Both the position numbers and the translations under genes were made by a program. A stretch of DNA of 49,066 bases from Gammaproteobacteria bacterium (GTDB lineage Bacteria > Pseudomonadota > Gammaproteobacteria > Chromatiales > Chromatiaceae): contig JAGRGY010000018.1 of NCBI GenBank assembly GCA_020445255.1, positions 82,617 to 131,682 of the forward strand, written 5' to 3'. The notes under the pieces were generated by a model. That model had not been told where the DNA came from. It worked only from the letters and a program-made list of their open reading frames with translations, and did not search any database. Shown here piece after piece: positions 43,532-49,066 of this stretch. How positions within the stretch are numbered: the stretch's first letter is position 1; each line of letters begins with the position of its first letter.

Positions 43532-44317
43532 TCATGTCTGCGGCCCATTGCGAACTCGCGTCGCCGGATCCTGCCGATAGAACAGCTGCAGCTGCCGGTA
43601 AACGGGCGGCCAGCTGCGCAGCAGCGCCAGCGGGTCAGTGAAGAAGTATTCGCTGGCGACTGCGAAAAATTCACCGGGATTCGTCGCGGCGTAAGCATCG
43701 ATCGGTGTCACCAGGTGTAGAGCGACGTGGCGCCGCAGCTCGGCATAGGCCGCACCGAGTGTCGCACTCCAGTCTTGATGCGACATGCCGCGATGCAGCG
43801 GTGGCATGCCGTTCGCGGCGCCGTTCAGCATGTCGAGTTTGTGCGCTAGCTCGTGGATGACGACGTTCTCCCCTGGCGTCGCGTGGCAGACATCGTGCCA
43901 GGAAAGAACCACTGGTCCGCGCCGCCAGGACTCGCCGGCCAGCAGATCTTCGCGTTCACTGACGACGCCCGCATCGTCGCTGTCCCGCCGTCGCACGCGA
44001 AAGGTCTCCGGGTAGACGATGATCTCGCACCAGCCGTCATACCAGTCGATATCGAGCTGCAGGATCGGAAGGCATGCCTGTACTGCGATCTCGACACGCA
44101 TTTGCCGGTCGAGCTGCAGTCCGCCCGCGCCGTTGATCGTCTTGCCGCGCAGGAACAGCGCCGCCAGGTCACGCAGCCTCGCCAGGTCGTCAGGGGACAG
44201 TCCGTGCAGCGCGTCGATCCTGCGGGCGGCGGCGTGCCACTCGGTGTCCCCGATCGGGTATTTCGCCAGTATGCGGCGGCGACGCCAGTGGTCGAGCCAC
44301 GCGAAAGGATTCGGCAT
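43532..44317 (-). CDS. mtfA: MtfA-family zinc peptidase
   Basis: A 261-residue cytoplasmic peptidase of the MtfA (Mlc-titration factor) family. The zinc motif is HELAHKLD (H155, E156, H159), and a third ligand is likely in EFFAVASEYFF. SWHDVCHATPGENVVIHE is typical of the family. In E. coli MtfA is an aminopeptidase that binds the glucose repressor Mlc; no Mlc is seen here. It lies 8 bases downstream of the glycine-zipper gene. Confidence 0.88.
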   Translation of the reverse strand: MPNPFAWLDHWRRRRILAKYPIGDTEWHAAARRIDALHGLSPDDLARLRDLAALFLRGKTINGAGGLQLDRQMRVEIAVQACLPILQLDIDWYDGWCEIIVYPETFRVRRRDSDDAGVVSEREDLLAGESWRRGPVVLSWHDVCHATPGENVVIHELAHKLDMLNGAANGMPPLHRGMSHQDWSATLGAAYAELRRHVALHLVTPIDAYAATNPGEFFAVASEYFFTDPLALLRSWPPVYRQLQLFYRQDPATRVRNGPQT

Positions 44318-44324
44318 GTGGTGA

Positions 44325-44876
44325 TCAGGGCAACCGCAGCACGCTGTCGGCGCCCTGCCATCTCAGCCGTCGTTCGAGTGCCAGGGAATCTTCGTGACCG
44401 CAGTGGATCAGTACCAATGTCTTGCCATCCATGATGGCCCGGTGCAGCTCATCGAGCCTGTCCTCGGGGATGCCGGCGCGGTGCAGCGCGATGCCGAGCC
44501 GCGTCGCCAGTGCCGAACCGGCCATGACGCCGGCGCCGAGCACGGCGCCGGCGATCATGTCGATGATCGGTCCGGCAACCAGCAGGGCGCCGACGCCCGG
44601 GACGATCAGCATACCGCTGGCGGAGGCGAGCAGGCCGGCCAGCGATCCCCACAGGGCACCCTGTGCACTCCACACGCGCAGGCGTTCCGCGTCGCTGCCA
44701 TAGCTGATGCCCAGGAAGTCGTCGCCGTGTCCGCCGGCGCGGTGCAGCAGCGAGATCCGGTCCATCGGGAAATCGTGTTCGATGAGCTGTTCGACCACGC
44801 GTGTCGCAGCGTCGGGTGCCTCGAACACCGCCGCTATCAGCGGCTCGCCGGCGACCGGGGCGTCATCCGCCGACAT
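44325..44876 (-). CDS. Stress-type protein with glycine-zipper membrane hairpin
   Basis: A 183-residue protein. The N-terminal ferredoxin-like fold (LIAAVFEAPDAATRVVEQLI) is followed by a Gly/Ala-rich membrane hairpin (SLAGLLASASGMLIVPGVGALLVAGP, in pieces) and a soluble end (HRAGIPEDRLDELHRAI, TLVLIHC). It resembles DUF1269/general-stress-17M-like proteins. The start at 44876 overlaps the Usp gene by 14 bases; a longer frame is a shadow. Function unknown. Confidence 0.78.
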   Translation of the reverse strand: MSADDAPVAGEPLIAAVFEAPDAATRVVEQLIEHDFPMDRISLLHRAGGHGDDFLGISYGSDAERLRVWSAQGALWGSLAGLLASASGMLIVPGVGALLVAGPIIDMIAGAVLGAGVMAGSALATRLGIALHRAGIPEDRLDELHRAIMDGKTLVLIHCGHEDSLALERRLRWQGADSVLRLP

Positions 44877-45696
44877 CGACCCGCACCGTAAGAACGTCGC
44901 AGGTGGCGGCATGGGTGATGCCGTTCGCGGTCGAACCCAGCAGACGTGCGAGCCCGCGGTGTCCATGCGTGCACAGCACGATCAGATCGGCATGCAGCGC
45001 GGCGGCCTGCGACACGATCACCTCGCGCGGTGTCCCGACCAGGACGCTGGTGGAAAGGATGTCGTCTCCGAACTGGCCGGCGAGACCCCGCATGCGTTTC
45101 TCCGCGGCCTCGACCAGCGAGCGTTCGATATCGATATCCATCGGGATCACGGGATCGTAGGCCTGGTCGTACGAGAACTGGCTGTCGACGGCATGCACCA
45201 GATGCACGCCGCCTCCCTGGCCTCCAGCGATCTGCAGCGCGCGGCGAACCGCGCGGACCGTGTGCGCCGAAAAATCCACGCCGACAAGGATCGTGCGGTA
45301 AGGGGCCGGATCGGCCTGATCGCGCGCCTGTTCGACGAGCGGCTGGCGCAGCCAGTCCCATGCCTCGGCCGGTTGGTCCGAGGTGAAGAAACGGATCTGC
45401 GCCGTCGTGAAGGGTTTCGCCATTGACGTCATCCAGCGCTGCAGCGTGCCCTGACCGACGATCGCGATGCGTTCGAAGTCGTCCGGGTGGGCCGCGCCGA
45501 GCTTGAAGTCGTCCCACGCGGCGGCGAGGTCCCAGCCGCGGAAATCGACCAGCTCCAACAATACCGAAAGGCGCTTGTGCTGCAGCAGCAGGTGTTCGAG
45601 TTGCGGCAGGAAAGACCGGTAGTCGTCGTGCGTCAGCTTTCCGCTGAGTCGGAATGCGACGATATTCTCTTCCTGCACCGGCATCTGGCGGATCAT
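44863..45696 (-). CDS. SpoIIAA-like (STAS) and universal-stress-protein fusion
   Basis: A 277-residue two-domain protein. Residues 1-125 are a SpoIIAA-like domain (NIVAFRLSGKLTHDDY, LLELVDFRGWD). Residues 130-275 are a Usp domain with GVDFSAHT, VGTPREVI and the ATP-loop region THGHRGLARLLGSTANG. Usp proteins bind ATP and help survival under stress; SpoIIAA-like domains bind lipid or protein. The adjacent small stress protein is co-translated. The fusion is the notable point. Confidence 0.85.
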   Translation of the reverse strand: MIRQMPVQEENIVAFRLSGKLTHDDYRSFLPQLEHLLLQHKRLSVLLELVDFRGWDLAAAWDDFKLGAAHPDDFERIAIVGQGTLQRWMTSMAKPFTTAQIRFFTSDQPAEAWDWLRQPLVEQARDQADPAPYRTILVGVDFSAHTVRAVRRALQIAGGQGGGVHLVHAVDSQFSYDQAYDPVIPMDIDIERSLVEAAEKRMRGLAGQFGDDILSTSVLVGTPREVIVSQAAALHADLIVLCTHGHRGLARLLGSTANGITHAATCDVLTVRVDVGG

Positions 45697-45813
45697 GGTG
45701 ACCTCTCCATTGTCTTCATCCCTCTGATTGATTCGAAACTGCCGCTGTCTCGAAGTTCCTTATCCGGGGCTGGCTGTTCGATGTTCGCGGCCGGCCCGTG
45801 GAGGAGGCCGGCG

Positions 45814-46821
45814 CTACAGCTTCAGCACCTTTGCACCCTGCACCGGGTGAAATTTCAGTTCGATGATCGCATCGTTGGCGCGCTCCAGCGGAAACGCCGA
45901 AACATGCGGCCTGATCGGTATGCGCGCGGCGATCGGCAGGAATTCGACCAGATCGACATGGGTGACATTGGCCACGGTCTTGATCTCTTTTTCCATCCAC
46001 AGGTGGTCGTGATAGCGCAGTTCGAGGAGGTGGTGTTTGTCGCTGTCCTCCTTGCGGATGGCGTTGATGACCAGGCGGCCGCCCGGACGGAGATTCTCCA
46101 GCGCCATGACGACCGGCAGCCACGCCGGTGTCGTGTCGATGATCGCGTGCAACGGCCGCGGCGCACGATCGCGTGTGTCGCCTGCCCAGTCGGCACCCAG
46201 CTCACGTGCGAATGCGCGCGTCGACGCGTCGCGCGCGAACACATGGACCGGCGAATCCGGATACAGGTGGCGCGCGAGCTGCAGCACGATGTGCGCGGAC
46301 CCGCCGAATCCGGTCAGTCCCAGGGCGTCGCCGTTGGCGATGCCGGCGAGCCGCAGGGCGCGGTAACCGACGCCGCCGGCGCACAACAGCGGTGCCGCCT
46401 CGAGGTCGGAGAACAGGTCCGGGATCGGGTAGGCATAACGCTCGGGCACCGTCATGTATTCGGCGTAGCCGCCGTCGGCATCGCGCCCGGTCGCGCGGAA
46501 GCCCGGATCGAGATTTTCGTCGACCGCACCGCTCGACGAATGGATCCAGCCCACGCCGACACGGTCACCGGTCGCAAAACGTGACGCACCCGGACCGCGG
46601 CCTTCGACCCGGCCGACGACCTCGTGTCCCGGCACGATCGGAAACCGCGCCGGAGGCGTGCGCCCCTCGATCTCGTCGAGCTCGGTGTGGCACACGCCGC
46701 AGGCGGACACCCGGATCAGGATCTCGTCATCAACGGGCCGTGGAACGGCCATCTCGACCAACTGCAGCGGGCTGGCGTCGGGCGTCAGCGGTTGGGTGCG
46801 GTTGATGACCATCGCCTTCAT
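45814..46821 (-). CDS. Zinc-type alcohol dehydrogenase lacking the structural zinc site
   Basis: A 335-residue medium-chain dehydrogenase. Catalytic-zinc ligands remain: C41 in SACGVCH, H66/E67 in GHE and C147 in LLCAGG. The Rossmann region LTGFGGSAHIVLQLAR binds NAD(P). The usual four-cysteine lobe is replaced by WIHSSSGAVDENLDPGF (92-108), so it should have no structural zinc. The C-terminal part is complete. The start at 46821 is the conserved MKAMV; a longer frame is not supported. The substrate is an alcohol or aldehyde of unknown type. Confidence 0.85.
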   Translation of the reverse strand: MKAMVINRTQPLTPDASPLQLVEMAVPRPVDDEILIRVSACGVCHTELDEIEGRTPPARFPIVPGHEVVGRVEGRGPGASRFATGDRVGVGWIHSSSGAVDENLDPGFRATGRDADGGYAEYMTVPERYAYPIPDLFSDLEAAPLLCAGGVGYRALRLAGIANGDALGLTGFGGSAHIVLQLARHLYPDSPVHVFARDASTRAFARELGADWAGDTRDRAPRPLHAIIDTTPAWLPVVMALENLRPGGRLVINAIRKEDSDKHHLLELRYHDHLWMEKEIKTVANVTHVDLVEFLPIAARIPIRPHVSAFPLERANDAIIELKFHPVQGAKVLKL

Positions 46822-46902
46822 CGTGGTGTGCGTCCCATTCGACCGGCGGGGCGACGGCGGCACGGGCCGCTGATGGGTCCGGCTTCTTGCGCGGGTCGGT
46901 GG

Positions 46903-48210
46903 TCAGGACGCCAGTTGGGTGCGAAAAGTACGGGCGATGCGATCACTGTCGCGCCTGACGATGCCTGCGGTTTCCGCATGTGCGCCCCAGGTGTGAAGGG
47001 CGCCGGCCACGTCAGCGAGCAAGGCGCGTGCGCGCGCTTTTTTCAGCCCGGCGCTGGCGGCGAACGCATAGAGGTCGTCGACGTCGAAGTCGTCGCGCTT
47101 GCCGTTGAGGCTCATCTGGTGCCGGCCGGTCCAGGCGCCGCTGGGATTGTAGGAATAGGCGACATCGAACGCCGGCGACAGCCGCCAGTCGCCGTGGCGA
47201 TCCATCAGGAAGGCGATGTTTTTGACATGGTCGTCATGATTGCGCGCGAGCAGGTTGAAGAAGGCGCGCCTGGCCTGCTGCTCGATGTCGTCCATCGGCA
47301 GCGACAGCATGCGAAGGGTCTGCATCGCCTGCTCGTACGAATAGGCGCCTGGCTGGTTGTAGTCGAAGTGGCGCATCGCACCGAGTGACTGCATGTGCAG
47401 CTTGTCGCCGTTCGACAGACGGTCGAAGCGTCGCGTCATGAAGTGTGCGCGACCGCCTTCCTCGTGCAGACGGCATTCCTGTATGCGTATCCCGGCGTCG
47501 CGTGCCATCAGGTAGTACGCGTATTCGATTCGCCCGAAACCCTGCGGATCACTGATTTCCCGGTCGCGATTGCCCTGGACGCCGTCGAACTTGATCAGCC
47601 ATGGCTCGAATCCCTCGGTCGCGGGCGTCTGTCCGGAACGAAATGCGCCGGTTGTGGGATTCCATGCGATCACCGCCTTGGCGCGTGCGCCGCCGGCCGA
47701 TGTGCCGACGCGCAGGATGTCCTCGATCGTGCCCTGGTCGTCCGCGCCGGCGAACTTGCCTTCCAGTGCAATGTGATCGTCGAGCACGCGGTTGACCAGG
47801 CCGACCAATGCGTCGATCTCGATCGCATGACTGCGCGCAGGGGCGCCTTTCAACGCCGGTCGGAACTCCAGTGCACCCATGCCGCGGGTACCGGTGTAAC
47901 ACAACCGTTCAACCGGGTTGAGGCTTCCCGGCTGGCGGCCTTCGGCGGCGAGCCACGCATCGATCAGGCGGTTGCCGAAGCGGTCGGGCAGCGAGTCGGC
48001 CAGCAGACCGGGCAGGCCATGGAAGGTCTCGCGCGGCAGCGCCGGGAACGCGTAGGGCGCCTCCTGCAACGGCATCGTCAGCGGTGCGACCTGGATGCTG
48101 GAGGCCGCGAAGTCCGGGGTGTACTGGAATACGGCGAGTTCGCGGTCCGGCAGCCAGGTCACGGCGCCGATGTCGCGGCCCCACAGCAGCACACGCGCGC
48201 TGCTGCTCAC
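46903..48210 (-). CDS. hipA: HipA-type kinase toxin
   Basis: A 435-residue HipA-family serine/threonine kinase. A glycine loop VGTSAGGARAK, ATP-binding lysine in WLIKFDG, catalytic NHDDHVKN and metal-binding PAFDVAYS are in the usual order. HipA phosphorylates a tRNA synthetase (GltX in E. coli) and slows growth. It overlaps hipB by 4 bases (ATGA). The E. coli autophosphorylation serine lies in the same loop, and a serine is present here. Confidence 0.9.
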   Translation of the reverse strand: MSSSARVLLWGRDIGAVTWLPDRELAVFQYTPDFAASSIQVAPLTMPLQEAPYAFPALPRETFHGLPGLLADSLPDRFGNRLIDAWLAAEGRQPGSLNPVERLCYTGTRGMGALEFRPALKGAPARSHAIEIDALVGLVNRVLDDHIALEGKFAGADDQGTIEDILRVGTSAGGARAKAVIAWNPTTGAFRSGQTPATEGFEPWLIKFDGVQGNRDREISDPQGFGRIEYAYYLMARDAGIRIQECRLHEEGGRAHFMTRRFDRLSNGDKLHMQSLGAMRHFDYNQPGAYSYEQAMQTLRMLSLPMDDIEQQARRAFFNLLARNHDDHVKNIAFLMDRHGDWRLSPAFDVAYSYNPSGAWTGRHQMSLNGKRDDFDVDDLYAFAASAGLKKARARALLADVAGALHTWGAHAETAGIVRRDSDRIARTFRTQLAS

Positions 48211-48566
48211 GCATCGCTCTCGTCGTCACCCCAGGTCCAGGGGCGTGTCGGTTTGCGCTTGCCGCTGGCGCGGCGACGTTGTCGACCGCCGCGACGGACG
48301 CGCTCGACCGGGCGGATCTCGGGATCGGGCAGCAGGGTCGCAAGGTGGTCTGACAGGCCCAGCGCCTGCATCACCCGGATGAAGGAATCGAGCGACACGC
48401 TACGACCGTCGGCGATCCGGGTCAGGGTGCTGCGCGACACCCCGGCCTCTGTGGCAAGTTCGGCCTGACTGATGTTTTGTGCCAGGCGGATGGCCTCGAG
48501 ACGCTGACACAGGGCACGGGCAATCGCACTGCTCGTTGCATCGCCAAAAGCAATATTAAACTTCAT
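48207..48566 (-). CDS. hipB: HipB-type antitoxin and autorepressor
   Basis: A 119-residue protein with a Cro/CI helix-turn-helix (AELATEAGVSRSTLTRIADG). A long basic tail (RRGGRQRRRASGKRKP) ends in WTWGDDESDA. It should bind HipA and repress its own promoter. It is first in the operon, upstream of hipA. The basic tail is longer than in E. coli HipB and could add DNA contacts. Confidence 0.88.
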   Translation of the reverse strand: MKFNIAFGDATSSAIARALCQRLEAIRLAQNISQAELATEAGVSRSTLTRIADGRSVSLDSFIRVMQALGLSDHLATLLPDPEIRPVERVRRGGRQRRRASGKRKPTRPWTWGDDESDA

Positions 48567-48594
48567 TTAAGCCGCAAAAAAGCCAAGAAATGTC

Positions 48595-48700
48595 CATAAT
48601 GCGTCGAATTATAGTCAATTAATGCGATTCATTCAAATCATCTAAAATACGTCATTGATGGCTTAAAAAGCCAAGTATGTATAATTAATGACGCATTATG
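48595..48700. repeat. Repeated operator-like elements upstream of hipB
   Basis: CATAATGCGTC (48595-48605) has a perfect inverted copy GACGCATTATG (48690-48700). A degenerate direct copy TAAAATACGTC (48643-48653) and the core TTAATGCG (48618-48625) lie between. AAAAAGCCAAG occurs at 48577-48587 and 48665-48675, the latter inside the dyad GGCTT-AAA-AAGCC. These are candidate HipB operators. Confidence 0.6.
48608..48636 (-). promoter_or_regulatory. hipBA promoter
   Basis: Reading the minus strand, TTGAAT (48631-48636) and a perfect TATAAT (48608-48613) are 17 bases apart. The start would be near 48601, inside one arm of the inverted repeat, as expected for a repressed promoter. Confidence 0.7.
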
Positions 48701-48746
48701 AGAATCACTGTTGGCCTGGTGTGCGGCGCGTGGCTTCGGTCCCGCG

Positions 48747-49066
48747 TCATTCGTGACGCAGGGCGTCGATCGGGTCCAGGCGGGCGGCTTTGCGTGCCGG
48801 GAAGAACCCGAACACCACGCCGACCAGCGCCGAGAAAACGAACGCCATCGCGATGATTCCGGGGTCGAACACGAATGGCACCGCGAGCGCCTTCGACAGG
48901 CCGAACGAACTGACCAGCGCCAGCAGTACGCCGATCAGTCCGCCGAACGACGACAACACCATGGCCTCGACCAGGAACTGCATCAGCACCTCGCGCTCGC
49001 GCGCGCCGATGGCGAGGCGGATACCGATCTCGCGTGTGCGTTCGGTGACCGACACCAGCATGATGT
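48747..49066 (-). CDS. MacB/FtsX-type ABC transporter permease, C-terminal part
   Basis: The gene runs off the window at 49066, and 105 complete C-terminal codons are visible. MLVSVTERTREIGIRLAIGA is the hallmark of MacB/LolC-type permeases. Two helices (LSSFGGLIGVLLALVSSFGL, GIIAMAFVFSALVGVVFGFF) follow, then FPARKAARLDPIDALRHE at the end. Substrate cannot be told without the rest of the gene and its ATPase. Confidence 0.92.
   Translation of the reverse strand, partial: IMLVSVTERTREIGIRLAIGAREREVLMQFLVEAMVLSSFGGLIGVLLALVSSFGLSKALAVPFVFDPGIIAMAFVFSALVGVVFGFFPARKAARLDPIDALRHE

Noticed and set aside
1..49066. A CRISPR array or insertion sequence.
   Set aside because: No regularly spaced repeats, terminal inverted repeats or transposase motifs were seen on either strand.

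Overview
The window is about 49 kb of GC-rich DNA from a proteobacterium, most likely a gammaproteobacterium. The 24 bases at the left edge match the 3' end of an enterobacterial-type tRNA-Gly(GCC). Other signs are NtrC-type sigma-54 regulators, a GspC-like protein, a PEP-CTERM protein, CusBA-type metal efflux and hipBA. Genus cannot be read from this sequence.

Region 1 (0.5-18.9 kb) is the most striking part. On the plus strand, eboB, eboE and eboF overlap by 4 bases each and are followed by an isopentenyl-diphosphate isomerase. Facing them is a minus-strand chain of 13 genes that reads from inositol-phosphate synthase (ending at 17680) to a UbiA/EboC-type prenyltransferase (ending at 4576). 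In between lie a membrane protein, a secreted alpha/alpha-toroid protein, a MoxR/DUF58/BatA/VWA ATPase-and-integrin-fold module, a cytochrome b561 and a TIM-barrel isomerase. From 15847 to 4576 nine of ten junctions are stop/start overlaps, so co-expression is very likely. The eboA gene lies apart at 30.8-31.7 kb. The classical cyclitol-type synthase eboD was not seen, and the inositol-phosphate synthase may fill that role (inference). Together these genes suggest a prenylated or cyclitol-derived metabolite made at the membrane, with the MoxR/VWA module as an assembly or maturation partner.

Region 2 (19.4-26.6 kb) has a sigma-54 response regulator and its histidine kinase. Divergent from them is a second secreted toroid protein with thrombospondin-3 and dockerin-like calcium loops, then a PEP-CTERM protein, a GspC-like protein and a VOC-fold protein.

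Region 3 (27-34 kb) has a YdjY-domain protein, an O-methyltransferase, a VTT-domain membrane protein, eboA, tRNA-Cys(GCA) and a PAS/sigma-54 activator. Several stretches of 300-900 bases here hold no convincing gene.

Region 4 (34-49 kb) carries a large exported SBP56/methanethiol-oxidase-like protein, a CusBA-like efflux pair and an exported ankyrin-repeat protein. After these come an MtfA-type peptidase, a small glycine-zipper stress protein, a Usp fusion and a zinc-type alcohol dehydrogenase lacking its structural-zinc cysteines. The region ends with a hipBA toxin-antitoxin pair with a repeat-rich promoter and the end of a MacB/FtsX-type permease cut by the window edge.
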